A DNA stretch of 64,000 bases. Origin: Ascarosepion bandense (lineage: Eukaryota > Mollusca > Cephalopoda > Sepiida > Sepiidae). The position numbers and the translations under genes are program-made. Where the stretch lies: positions 4,397,501 through 4,461,500 of the forward strand of contig JBBBDQ010001153.1 in NCBI GenBank assembly GCA_037127315.1, read 5' to 3'. Positions 1-10,981 of this stretch are shown here, piece by piece; within the stretch, counting starts at the first letter, position 1, and each line of letters starts with the position of its first letter. The notes beneath the pieces were generated by a model. The model was given only the letters and a program-made list of their open reading frames with translations, searched no databases and had not been told where the DNA came from.

Positions 1-1650
1 ATTTTCTGTTGTTCCTAACTTTTTTCTTTAGCAAACCTCTTTATATCTTAGGATTTTGTTCTTCTATCCATTTATTCAGATTCAGTTAAGTAGGTTACTT
101 GTTGTTTTTTCAGATTCTTGATCATGAGCAACAGTTACTTTGTTATTTCTCTTTTACCAAAAAAATTCTCTTTTCTAACAGGCGTTTTCTATATTATCCA
201 CTATTAAACCACTGCCGTTTCACGTCCCCTATAATCTGTGAATTGTCCAATATGCAATGATATATATCTGTTTAGATATTTAATAGAATTCCAGTGCTGA
301 TTTTTGTTTCTAGCAACAGTTTTCAGCCCCTTCATACTCAGTTTTTCTTAATCAGATTTGTGTTGTCCTATTTTATGTTGTCTTTTATTATACGACTAAC
401 GTTATTAAGTTTTTCACCAGAGATGTAACTTACGGCTTCAGTTGTCTCTTTTGTTAAGAATTATGCATTCTGTCTTCTTGCAGTAAATTGTCAGTTCTAA
501 CGGTCTTCTAGCCCCGTTATGGTAGCCCAACTCTAAAAGAAATAACAGGATTGTGTTTTCTCTTCAGATTTATTGACGTTTATCAAATTCCATCCTTATG
601 TACTTATTAAAATCATCTTCTATCTGTATGCAGGCTATTTGTTTCCAGTAGATTTCTGAATTGCTCTGATATATTTTCCGTGTAAATCAAGTTTTTCAAG
701 TCGGGTTTGACTTCTACCCTATCACAAGCCTTTGTAAAATATGTGAAATATATAATTTGTATCGCCCTTTCTTATAACATTCTTTCACTTTTTTCAATGT
801 CTTGAAAGAAGCCACAGTAACAGTGCTCTATTTCGAATCTATTTCTGCTATTCATTAAAATTCTAATCAAATATTTAATTATATGTATTATTAAGCTGAT
901 CGTAATGTTGATTTCACATTCATTTGTATCTAGTTTCTCTAACAGCTTTATAAAGATTAATCTATCGAGGATTTACGCTATTTCATCACTATCGTGAATT
1001 TAATTTATATCATTGCTATGAGTATAGATCCACAAATCGTCAACATCTCAGTTATAATGTTCACTGTTTCTGCAGTTTTGTCCCCTTTCACCTTTGAAAG
1101 TGTTAATCTAACCCTGAAATTTAATTCTGCATGTCCTTCCATATTTTATGTATTATAGGTTGTTGTCATGAAAGAGCACTTCAATGTATTCATTCTCGCT
1201 GTTTTCCTTTTTCTTTATTGATCATGTTTCGTCTCCCTTTTGATTTAATTCTGCCAAACAGTACGTTTTCTCTCCTAATAACCTTTTTATTCTATTTTAT
1301 CGCTCATTCTCACTACATCTACGTTCAACAGTTTTTCAATTTCGTCGCATTTTCAATTTAGCGACTCATTATTGGCTAAGTTGTACTTATTGCTTACATG
1401 CGTTTCCATAGATTATTCTGCGCTGTTTGTGGACATTATCTAGTGTTTCTCTTGCATTGACAATTTTGCATGTCATTTGCTTATATTTTGTTGGTCTTTC
1501 TCACTTACGATGAATCTGTTTATTGTTGTTTGTAAGTAATTTCCCTTAATTTATTCCACATCCTCTATCTTTTGAAACTTTAATATTTGTTCTTACCTGT
1601 AACTGCATGAGTTTATTTCCATATGAAATCGCAGTGAGTTTATGTTTAAG
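1..1650 (-). mobile_element. Degenerate RTE-type LINE remnant
   Basis: Read on the minus strand, this pyrimidine-rich stretch gives broken fragments resembling an RTE-clade endonuclease-reverse transcriptase. About 1,380-1,100 holds a piece like CDEIEKLLNVDVVRMSDKIE and then EYIEVLFHDNN, the linker ahead of the RT. About 900-560 holds remnants of the YxKAFDRV and HGKYIRAIQ regions. About 110-1 reads like the VTYLTxLNxWIEEQ C-terminal segment. The order follows an element running right to left with its 3' end near position 1. Stops and frameshifts are frequent, so it is a dead copy. Family assignment is by motif recognition only. Confidence 0.55.
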
Positions 1651-2434
1651 CTATTCCTTTATGTTAAAGCTATTCCTTTTTTAACGTTAGTTTACATACA
1701 ATTGCGATTGCTTGCACAGTCAGTATTTGAGCATATTTTAATATCGAAAACCGCATATCTAAATGATGTGCAAGTAGGCTATATTAGATTTTCTGTCTCC
1801 TAACGGTCTTTTCTATGTCGTCAAATGTTTTAAACGCCATTCCAACTAGGTCTTCATTCTGTCTGCATTAACATACTTCGTACTATAAGATAATATAACT
1901 GTTATGCCTGTTTAAATTGTAATCAGACAGAAGAGTGCGAATTATGGCTTCTTGTAAACGTAATCAAGAATGGCATGAATCCAACACTTTTTGCAATTTA
2001 ACCGATCCCTAGATACTTTAACAAATGTCTTCTTACTGGAATGTCCATACGGGTAACAAATAGTGCATCTATATAAGAAACTCCTCTACTTGTGCTACTA
2101 TGTTAGGATTTTACAACCATTGTTGATTACTTTCTAGATAAACTTTTTGGGATATAAGAATTTTATCTACAGCACACTGGAAAGAAAACAGACGATCTCC
2201 GAAATTATGAGAGTATGGGAACAAACAAACTACATTAATTATATCTCGACAAATTTTATCGTCAGTATCACAATAAAAGCCTGGACAGATTGAGAGGTGT
2301 GGTGTCTGTGGGCATCGTTTGATTTTTAATTTCGCTTTTATTCTTTTTACTCTGAAGAAACATTTAATAAATAGACTACAATTTGTCCTTGTTCTACACA
2401 AAAGTATCATCAACGTACCTGAAATAAATAAAAG
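1651..2434. other. Intergenic, no supported gene
   Basis: AT-rich sequence with no recognisable gene, RNA or repeat. An antisense open frame of 113 codons at 2,111-2,452 has no familiar domain and runs into the Penelope-like remnant, so I do not call it a gene. Confidence 0.5.
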
Positions 2435-3190
2435 GTTTAGATACTTTGCCAAAAACCAATGACCTATTTTAAGACTATTAAGTCTTTAAAATCTAATAAT
2501 TATATTTATATTTGTAAACTAGACAAGGGTGCTGGTGTCGTTTTACTTGATTGAGTAGATTACATTCAAAAGATGTTGATTATTTTGAATGACTGAAAAG
2601 TTTCTAAAAATTGGTCCTGCAGAAACTTGTGACAATGAAACGAAATCAAAATCCAGAAGCGTATATTGGGTTTGTTTAGAAAAGATTACTTTTCTAAGGA
2701 GATCTATGATATGATTAGACATTCTGCTTCTCTTAGACCAAGGCTTTATAGTCTTCCTAAAATTCATAAGAAGAACGTTTCGTTGAGATCAATAATATCA
2801 ATGATTGGTTCAGCCCAGCATTCTTTGTCTCAATGACTTTTGCATGTCATACAACTGGTTTCGAATCATATTATTAATAACTACGGAATTTCATTCAACT
2901 GAAGTCTTGGGGCCTTTTAAGGGTCCCGTTTATTTGAAGGTTTCTTGGATTGGAGATAAGGGCCAAAGGTTAGTTAAACAGGTTACCAAGTCTGTTTATG
3001 GTTGTTTTCTTTTGGTTACTCTGCGTTGTAATTTTCGGACTAGGCCTGCGTTTTCGTCTTTTCGTATGGATGAATTGCTCTGCATCAAATTGAATAATTT
3101 GGTATATGAATTTAATTGCCAGTGTACTGCTGGTTATGTGGGGCGTACAACCTTACAGATTGCTTTTATATTCATTGTCTGATACATATA
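2435..3190 (+). mobile_element. Penelope-like element remnant (RT start + GIY-YIG end)
   Basis: Plus-strand reading across frames gives DKGAGVVLLD (about 2,520), then LRPRLYSLPKIHKK and SIISMIGSAQHSLSQ (about 2,730-2,835). These are hallmark N-terminal RT motifs of Penelope-like elements. From about 2,890 the frame jumps to a C-terminal segment with VSWIGDKGQRLVKQVTKSV, a CxC pair and GYVGRTTLQ near 3,140. That matches the GIY-YIG endonuclease end of the family. The catalytic RT palm is missing between the two parts, and stops interrupt the first part. It is an internally deleted, inactive copy. Confidence 0.72.
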
Positions 3191-5984
3191 ACATAAAGTT
3201 TCGCTTTCGTAAACACTAGCTTCCATCAACTACGTGATGCTTTTTTCATTTATTTTTTCTTGTTGAACCAAAATAAATGTGGAGTTCATTACCATAGTCA
3301 GGCTTTTAATTCACAGGCTCCAGACAACCTCAACACGTAAACCTGTTATCTACAGGGTTACCGCCCTGAATGCCATGTAATGGCATGCTTATAAGCAATT
3401 TTTTTATGAAATTAAAAAAAGGAAATAAGAGATTTAAATGAAAATGAAATAAGAGATTTAAGTATATAATTATTTAGTAGTTCAAAATAGTTTAAAAATA
3501 ATATTCAGTAAATTCTTTCTAATAAACCAATTTATAATAATGATATCTCCAAATCTAAAACATCAGAAAAAGTTGCTCAGAATAAACCAGAATGAGATTT
3601 TTGACTTCTCTGTAATTTATTGTATAAATATTTTTTGAGATTAAAAGAAAGTGACGTTTAGCTGATTATTTACAAACAATATTTGAGTCATTTTTCATTT
3701 CTACTGTAACAATCTATTTTCATTAGCGCTAAATTTTCTCTTCATTAATGAGTACATGGGTTTTCAATTTCGAATGATTTCATTTTATTTTTTACTATTA
3801 CGTGATATAAAGGCAAATATTTTTTATTTTTCTCATTTATCTTTCGTTTCGTTAAGCGAGATTGAGTAACAAATGGAAAATAATCTTTTGGCAGAAAGCA
3901 AAATATTCATGAACGCTGTATATAATCTTGACCATGTGTCACTTGTTTGAAAACTTGCACACTCATTCAAAAGAAGTTTTACGTTCAGTCAATTCTTTTT
4001 CTTTATTAAGTTAAAATGAATACTAGGCAATGAATCAGATATTAGGGAAATATAGTAATTATGGTTTTAAGTTGCATTCTTTTTATTTTTGGTTGATTTA
4101 TATCATGCCCTTCTCGGTCGAATATTATCAAAGAGTTAAAAATAAGAATCATAGGGACTTAAAATATTCCTTGAGTTTGTATGTATATCTAGACAGCCTA
4201 TCTTTTATAAACCTTCAAACGATTATAGTAGAAGATCGTAAACAAAGTATATGGCGTGAAAAGTCGTAAAATATGTGTCAATATATTTTTTTATCTTTGC
4301 TACATAGGCTTTCGTGATTGTATTGGTGAACTCGTTGTCCATGAAGTATACATAGTGTATAAAAAACGAGTTATAAATCTCGGAGAGAACTATTCTGTTT
4401 ATTTCAAAGGTACTAATCCTATAAAATTCTTATTCTAAGCAAGGCTATAATGACACTAAAATATATTTTCAATGAATATTGGAAGATTATTATATTCGAA
4501 TGAATATTGGAAGATTATATTTGTCATTATAAAAAGAAAACGGAAAAGAGCTCCATAAGCGAGAAGTGGAAGAAAAGCAACTATAAGAATAGAACTTACA
4601 TCTAGCTAATTAAAGCGATGTGACCTAATTGCTCATCTAGTAGAATGCTTAAATTCATGAGATTAAAGTGTCAGTAAGGAAAGCTCATTAAAACAATTGT
4701 CATGAAAATATTTATAGAAAAGACAGAAGGAAGTCACATGACGATGATGAGAATGTAAAATGAGATGCATGAAGATCAAAGAGAATTGACTAAAAATTAG
4801 TCAAAATTTTTTAATATTCTTTGAGATATGTCAATCTTCGATATCCCAGTAATTTTAACATTTCAGCATCATACCAAGGCACTAACTGCCACTAATATGC
4901 CAACATATTCCCAAAAAGTAATTAATTTTAGACTTAGTAGTAGTATATGCATAAACGACAGTGAAACAAAAAAGGTGATGGTTAAAGCCGTGTTATTTAT
5001 TATGAAAGCCTCAGAAAGTGTAGAAAACATTGTCAAATGGATCGAATAAAAGGTTTTGTTCGATTTCCCACAAAGTTTTTTTATATTAACGAAGAAAAGT
5101 CCAGACAGTCAAGCGACAAAAATGTAATAAAAACAATGAAAATGCTCAGAAGTAATCAATATATAATGGCTTACAAACAGAAGACCGGAGGTTACAGTGA
5201 ACGAAATGTTGGGAAAGTGAAAATAAATTGTTAGACTGAACCCAAAACTAAAGCAACAACACTTCATCTAAGAAATTCCCACAAAGTTGATAGGGAGAAA
5301 AGTTATAAACGTTATTCTTAAAGAAAGGATGAGGAAAAGCATTCGAAAGAATCATTTCCTAATTCCGTAATAGATTCCCCCTACTTTTTTCGTGTATGTA
5401 AAAAAACTAATATGAAACACATTTCTTTATTACAAAAACAATTTCCATCTGTCAACCATAGAATCTAAAGAAAAACTCAGAAAGTGATAGAGATAAAACC
5501 GTTTAGATGATTAGAAATAAAACTTGTAAAATATTTTTAGACTGTTCGTTAATGTTGTGTTATTCATTGTTCAGAAGTCAGAAAGTGTAGAGAAATCATT
5601 ATCAAATGGGTCAAATAAAAGGTTCCGCTCGATTTTGTAATATAAATGGAAAATAATATGAATTTAAAGTCGAAAAACTAATACAAAAATGGAATTTTTC
5701 TCATTAGATTTAAACATACAAGTTTCTTTTCAAAATAAATAATATGAAACTCAGTCTGTCAGTTAAGTGCCATACATTATACACGCTTTGGCGATCATGT
5801 CGCGAAAGAGACATGACTGACTGGGCAGAAGATTATCCAACAGTAGGTTTCCATTGTTTTCTACGGTAGACTGGTTGCTATCCAAGGCTATAGAACCCAA
5901 TCTGTTCTGTTATTTAACATATAACTGGAGGGAAGAGACGGATTAATACCTTTCCTGAAGGTTTTTATGTGTAAATGAATGCAA
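3191..5984. other. Intergenic; short internal duplications
   Basis: No gene is supported. A 23-25 base unit is doubled at about 4,467-4,517. A diverged segment of about 90 bases around 4,975-5,065 recurs at about 5,535-5,640; both copies contain a GAAAGTGTAGA-type block followed by a block near AATGG(A/G)TC. Open frames of 60-79 codons here look like chance. Confidence 0.45.
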
Positions 5985-6055
5985 GGAATTCAAATGGAAC
6001 TCGAACTCGGCTCCCCGATTTGTCGTTCTGAGTCGATATCCACTGCACCCCAACG
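5985..6055 (-). repeat. tRNA-derived SINE head
   Basis: On the minus strand a B-box-like GAGTTCGAGTTCC lies at 6,008-5,996 and an A-box-like GTGCAGTGGATAT at 6,048-6,036. The spacing fits the internal pol III promoter of a tRNA-derived SINE. The fold is too imperfect for a functional tRNA gene. The body and tail were not delimited. Confidence 0.45.
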
Positions 6056-7723
6056 CACATATGAGAATACAATTATTCAAAAAATGAAACAGAAAATGAT
6101 GCTTTACACATTTTTTATAAAAAGAAATAAAATAATATTGATGAGATAATCTCAACTTCCTGACACATTTTAATATTAAATTTATTTTTACAAATATTAT
6201 AATTTTTATGTCGTTCCTTTACTTTTAGTCTTTTCAAAATTGTGTATTTTCTTTGTTCATGACGGTTACTGAGATTTCCTGAAACAGACAAAACATTTTA
6301 GCTGCAAACAAGAAGGAACTGGATGTAGAGAAAAGTTACCATTTTTTATCTTAAAAACAATAAAGGTATTAAAAGTTTTTTGATAAGAACACAATGAGAT
6401 TTGCCCTACTCTCACGTTCAATCTTATTACTGAGAAGAACATTTACTTTTCAAACTAAATCAAAAGCCATTAAAAGATATGATAATTATTATTAGAAAAC
6501 AAGAGTAAAAATAGCCTCGAAATCGATTGAAAAAAGAGTTTGTATCTGTGTGTAGAGACGTAGGACTATTCAGTATACAAGATATATTTATGAATACTGT
6601 ATATAAATGCTGATGTTATACAAAATATCTTTATTATTGAGAATTTCATAATTCAGTTTGGGGTTCTGTTGTCAGTTTTGCATATTTCAATTCGGGTTAG
6701 TCATTTGGTCAGACAATCGAATATTATTGAAATCGTGGTGTGTTTCACAGAATCAGTTAAGCAGAATCAACTGGTTTGGTTGTTGAACAATAAACACATT
6801 TTCTAATCATCGTAAGTTCGGAGGAACGCAAACTGTTCAGATTGAAAAAATACTAGGACCACAGAATTTGTGGTCCTAGTATTTTTTCTGTCAAATGGAT
6901 TGACAGAATCCCAAACAAATAGTAAATGTGAATATCTGATTATAAAAACATCAGCAGTAAATATACTGTCTTCTTGATTGCTCTTATTATTCTCGCTCTT
7001 TAATAATATTTCTCTTTTTCTTATTCTTTCCAACTCAATGACCCCTATTGTCTTAGTTATTTTACTGACTTTCTTAGGGTGATAAGATTTAAAAACTGTG
7101 AATTAAATATTTAGATCAAATCTTTTTTGGATTAATTTAAGCGGGTCTAATAAAGAGCGAACGTCAGCACTCCTTCATCAATGGATTGAGAAAATTACAA
7201 AAGTCAATTAGAATAAAACATTTAAAATGTTTGGTTTGATTAAAATATGATCACAGTATTGAAGGTCAAACTTGTATCTATTGTGAACTGGTTTGATTTT
7301 AGATGCTTTTTTAAAAGGCATCTGGTATTCTTTTTATAATTATAATAAAACGTTTGTAGATTTTGTTTATGATAGGCACAGAAAAAGTTGAAAAATTATT
7401 TCATTGATGGCACAAATTAAAAAAATGTTATTACAATAATATTCTTAAAATATTTTGCTCACTTGTAATTGGTAGGCCAAGATTTGAACCCACACTTAAA
7501 TTCAAACATAAGTTATAAATTTACTGCGTAATATCATTTTTCGCTTAGAGGTTAAATTTTTGTTGATAATGCATATTTTATTCATAAAATATACACAGAG
7601 AAATAATTGAAATTATAAGCAAATGCTTCTTTGAAAATAATAATATTAGCATTTAAGGATTTGAATATATATTGTTTTCATTAATTATAATTTATTATTA
7701 CATGTCTCACTTGACAACATATA
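6056..7723. other. Region upstream of the GPCR exon, no supported gene
   Basis: AT-rich. Contains a perfect 20-bp inverted repeat at 6,844-6,888 (listed separately) and a B-box-like remnant on the minus strand near 7,470-7,500. No coding exon could be recognised. Any upstream 5' UTR exon of the GPCR gene would have to lie here or further left. Confidence 0.4.
6844..6888. repeat. Perfect inverted repeat, 20-bp arms, 5-nt loop
   Basis: Arms 6,844-6,863 and 6,869-6,888 are exact reverse complements around the loop GAATT. A second small inverted repeat, CTGTCAA...TTGACAG, follows at 6,888-6,906. The outer end of the first hairpin is A/T-run rich (A6 against T6). No neighbouring element explains it. 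Confidence 0.85.
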
Positions 7724-7846
7724 TCTCATTTTTATTTTTCAGATGCTACTTGAACAATTCTAGGAAGTTCTGTCATCGTCCATTTTGGAAATTTTAGTTT
7801 CGTTTTCGAAAACGAAGGAAGGCAAGCACACTCTCCTAAATGCAAT
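7724..7846 (+). promoter_or_regulatory. Splice acceptor and 5' leader of the GPCR exon
   Basis: A pyrimidine-rich tract ending in TTTTTATTTTTCAG stops at 7,742, a good 3' splice site, so the leader begins at 7,743. An in-frame TGA at 7,751-7,753 blocks any N-terminal extension, and no in-frame ATG occurs before 7,847. The leader holds two upstream ATGs. One at 7,743 opens a 6-codon uORF. The other, at 7,840, is out of frame and opens a 29-codon uORF ending at 7,929, past the main start. The 7,840 ATG has T at -3 (weak); the main ATG has A at -3 and G at +4 (strong). Leaky scanning would therefore favour the receptor. Confidence 0.6.
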
Positions 7847-9253
7847 ATGGGGACTTTATCATCGCGAAACAACAGCGTCTCAGATTTGACACCTTCTATA
7901 TTGGAAAATCTGGAATATATTCCATGTAGCAATCTAACATCAAATCTATCTATCTTGCCCCCACCAGCTGAAGTTGATGAATTTAAATTAATAGATTATT
8001 ATTTGACAGGTGTGGCTTCCATCGTGATAGTTGTTCTAGGACTCATCGGGAACATTCTCACTATAGTAGTTTTGACCAAAAGAACCATGCGTTCGTCAAC
8101 AAATTGTTATCTGAGAGCTTTGGCTGTCTGGGACAGCGTCGTTCTCATAGTTACACTATTTCTTATTGGGATTCCTTCGGTATCAGAATCGTATGAGGCA
8201 AACATAAAACCTTTTGTTGTCGTGTACATTTATCCAGCAGCACTTGTAGCTCAAACAGCCACAATTTGGTTGACAGTATCGTTCACTGTTGAACGTTACA
8301 TTGCTGTATGTCATCCGCTTCGAGCTGCCAGCATGTGCACGATCGCCCGAGCTCGGATTGTCATTTTGGTAGTATCAGTGTTTTCTTTCATTTACAACGC
8401 GTCACGCTGGTTTGAATACGAGATTGTCTATCAACTCGACCCCAACAACGAAACTTTACAAGTCATGGGATCTATGACAGATATGGGTCGAAGCAAGGTT
8501 TACCACAAGGTTTACTTTTTATGTCTCTATCTTCCAATCATGTGTTTTATACCACTTACATCACTTGCCGTCATCAACATTTTCCTAATTCTAGCCGTGA
8601 AGCGATCGCAACGACAGCGACGAGACATGAACGTACGCCAGTCTCGCGAGAACAATGTCACCTTGATGCTGGTGTCAGTGGTGGTTGTGTTTATGATATG
8701 CCAGGTGCCAGCCCTAATCTATAATATGGCTTACGCCATTGACACAAAAACAGTGGCTGAAAAGTATGCCTGGAGAATCGTGTCGATTCTCAGAAATTAT
8801 CTTGTCACCCTAAACAGTGCCATAAATTTCATGTTGTACTGCGCATTTGGACAGAAATTTCGACGCATATTTATACGGACATTCTGCCAATGTTTGCTTT
8901 CTGAAGAAGACTTCAGTTCACTTACATACCATGGCACAGTGATCAATCAACACTCGACTACAGGCAAATATTGTAAAATTCAAAAAGCCAACAGAATGAC
9001 ACCTGACGTCATCGACATGACTTCATCTACCACAGCTGCGCATGCCAGCGTTCTTTCACGATACTCGTCGCATTCTTCGTTCGACGCTAACTCGTTGTAC
9101 CGTAAAAATTTGCTCAACAAATCCGGAAATGAGCATAGAGTCATGCAAGACGACAAAGAGGACATCTTTTGCGATAAAAATGGAATTGACGAGAAAGAAA
9201 TTTTGAAAGACGATAAAGCAGAAATTATCGACTCAGATAAAAATGACGAATGA
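7847..9253 (+). CDS. FMRFamide-receptor-like class A (rhodopsin-type) GPCR
   Basis: A complete 468-residue seven-helix receptor in one exon. Approximate helices: TM1 53-77 (GN at 68-69), TM2 86-111 (Asp96 in LAVWD), TM3 122-147, TM4 167-185, TM5 223-251 (Pro236), TM6 270-296, TM7 311-333. The G-protein motif is ERY at 149-151 in place of DRY. TM6 has CQVP (285-288) where many receptors have CWxP. TM7 has NSAINFMLY (323-331), so the usual NPxxY is NFxxY. This combination is typical of invertebrate FMRFamide-type neuropeptide receptors. The extracellular end has NxS/T sites at Asn8, 29 and 33, and Asn201 lies in loop 2. No cysteine is seen at the top of TM3 or in extracellular loop 2, so the common class A disulfide is absent. 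Cys347 and Cys349 could be palmitoylated. The tail from about 420 is rich in Asp, Glu and Lys. The start is fixed by the upstream in-frame stop and the strong ATG context. The ligand is inferred, not shown. Confidence 0.93.
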   Translation: MGTLSSRNNSVSDLTPSILENLEYIPCSNLTSNLSILPPPAEVDEFKLIDYYLTGVASIVIVVLGLIGNILTIVVLTKRTMRSSTNCYLRALAVWDSVVLIVTLFLIGIPSVSESYEANIKPFVVVYIYPAALVAQTATIWLTVSFTVERYIAVCHPLRAASMCTIARARIVILVVSVFSFIYNASRWFEYEIVYQLDPNNETLQVMGSMTDMGRSKVYHKVYFLCLYLPIMCFIPLTSLAVINIFLILAVKRSQRQRRDMNVRQSRENNVTLMLVSVVVVFMICQVPALIYNMAYAIDTKTVAEKYAWRIVSILRNYLVTLNSAINFMLYCAFGQKFRRIFIRTFCQCLLSEEDFSSLTYHGTVINQHSTTGKYCKIQKANRMTPDVIDMTSSTTAAHASVLSRYSSHSSFDANSLYRKNLLNKSGNEHRVMQDDKEDIFCDKNGIDEKEILKDDKAEIIDSDKNDE

Positions 9254-9884
9254 GTAAACTTGATAAGAATTTGCTTTTCCTAACTGGAATGTATGGACAC
9301 AAACTGAAATCCCACCTACAAAAATATAAAATAATACATTGAAAGAGTAACGAAAGGGAAACTATCCCTCATCTCAGAAATCCTTAAATTATTTTCTATG
9401 TCTGCCAGTAAAAGTCTTTGTATTAATGATCGTCTCAATATTAATTGTGAAATTTAAACAAAGTAAAGCTTCGCAGTTGATATCTAAATATTTGTTTGTT
9501 TCTTATTTACTGGTTTCTTAAAACTTTCAGGATAAAGTGTGAAACATCGGTGTGCATAAATTTAGGCTCAATAGTTTTATATAGACTTCATTGCAATACA
9601 ATTTTCTCCATAATAATACAAAAGCACTAAATCATTTTTATATTGCTAAAATAATTTCACGTTGTTAATTTTGGTTGTTAGACCAAAAGGGATAACAAGT
9701 GAGCCAGTCAAGTTGGTGTTGACACCGGTTCTCGTTAACTGTTCTATTATTTATTTTTTGCTGAAAATCCATATCACTTGTTGATCCTTGAACACTTGAA
9801 AGATTTTGAAAAGAAATGCATCATTTTAAATGATGTTTAAAACTTTTTTTACCAATTGGTTAATATCATTCTACTAAATCAAAT
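9254..9884 (+). other. 3' flank / probable 3' UTR of the GPCR gene
   Basis: AT-rich sequence after the TGA stop. I see no canonical AATAAA in the first few hundred bases, only weak variants such as AATATA-like strings. The transcript end cannot be placed. Confidence 0.35.
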
Positions 9885-10045
9885 ATTTTTCTATATTTCT
9901 GAGATGAAGCATTGTAATTATTGACACTATTTACATTGTTCCGACTGTTGTCCCCATCTTCGTTGCCATATTCACCGTTTGACTGGCCTTTTTCAATTGA
10001 CTGGAATTTTGAACTGAGACCGTTATTTCGTCCACCGGGAGAGAA
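9885..10045 (-). repeat. Dispersed repeat family X, copy 1
   Basis: The minus strand carries a core GAAGATGGGGACAACAGTC followed by AATGTAAATAGTGTCAATAA, plus an upstream block near GGTCTCAGTTCAAAATTC. The same core and block recur at 11,255-11,345 (plus) and twice in 32,645-32,880 (minus). The family is not identified. Confidence 0.55.
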
Positions 10046-10119
10046 TATTCTGGTTTTATGTGTCATGTACTTTCCGGATGTTTTAGTATCAGTTATCTTT
10101 CGGAATATACAAGAAACTT

Positions 10120-10240
10120 TCCTCCTGTCCCGCTCAAGGAGAGAGAGAGAGAGAGAGAGAGAATAGTAAGGCAGCGTCTACTCAGTTCATTTTCTTTTTT
10201 AACAGCTATTAAATTTTAATACCAGTTATGAAAGGTCTTG
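10120..10240 (+). repeat. Dispersed repeat family Y, copy 1, with (GA)n
   Basis: A (GA)n run at about 10,139-10,162 is followed by AGTAAGGCAGCGTCTACTCA and a GTTCATT...TACCAGTTATGAAAG block. The same order, on the opposite strand, is found at 16,370-16,480. The family is unidentified. Confidence 0.5.
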
Positions 10241-10329
10241 CCGCGTGTTTGCTCTTTGACAGTGACTTATTATTTAGTGAGTAGTGAAGTGAATATATAT
10301 ATATATCGTCTTTTTTCATTAAAGACCAT

Positions 10330-10365
<36 letters not shown>

Positions 10366-10411
10366 GAGAGAGAGAGAGAGATGAGAAATTGTAGGAGGAT
10401 TTGAAATATTA

Positions 10412-10767
10412 AGTAAGTAATTCATCGAGCTTTATTCGACCTCAACAGAATGCAGAAAGCACCGGACGGCCGTTTCGTCCTATCTTTGGGACTCATCAGC
10501 AGTGCGCATCCACTAGCCGGAATTGAAACCCAGACAGTTGCGTTATTAAGCAAACATCATTGCAACTGCACTACGGACGAAGAGGTAACGAATTAAACTC
10601 AATATAGCGCCGCTTATTCAAATATTCCGTGGTGGAACTCTGCTGAGCTCCGTTTACTCATAGGACTGTGCCTCCTAGAGCCACGACTACTATCACCAAT
10701 GGTCCAGTGCCTTTCAGTGCTTTCTGTATTCTGTTGAGGTTAAATAAACCTCGATGAATTACTTACT

Positions 10768-10768
<1 letters not shown>
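10412..10768. mobile_element. 357-bp foldback element with about 50-bp inverted ends
   Basis: The left end (AGTAAGTAATTCATCGAG, a TTTATT block, then CAACAGAATGCAGAAAGCAC near 10,463) is mirrored by the right end from about 10,717 to 10,768 with a few mismatches. The interior has a tRNA-like B box on the minus strand (GTTTCAATTCC, near 10,525). It could be a MITE, or two SINE tails joined head to head. No coding sequence and no clear target duplication were seen; the right edge abuts an (AT)n run. Confidence 0.65.
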
Positions 10769-10839
<71 letters not shown>

Positions 10840-10841
10840 TC
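10769..10841. repeat. (AT)n followed by (TAGA)n microsatellite
   Basis: A long AT dinucleotide run passes directly into TAGA repeats ending near 10,840. Another (AT)n run lies at about 10,951-10,979, and a shorter one followed by (GA)n at 10,336-10,381. Confidence 0.95.
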
Positions 10842-10947
10842 GTGTAAAATCCTTTATACAATAAAGACAGAATCTGATGATGGTTCGCCTGAAATAGGGC
10901 ATACTTCCGATTTACCATGAAATAACGTGTCTGCCTTAATTTTTCTG

Positions 10948-10981
<34 letters not shown>

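Noticed and set aside
2111..2452. 113-codon minus-strand frame with a hydrophobic start.
   Set aside because: It overlaps the start of a plus-strand Penelope-like remnant and shows no domain.
7732..9165. Antisense and alternative-frame open frames across the receptor (7,732-7,932 and 8,980-9,165 minus; 8,521-8,724 plus).
   Set aside because: They are by-products of the long receptor frame on the other strand or frame, with no domain of their own.
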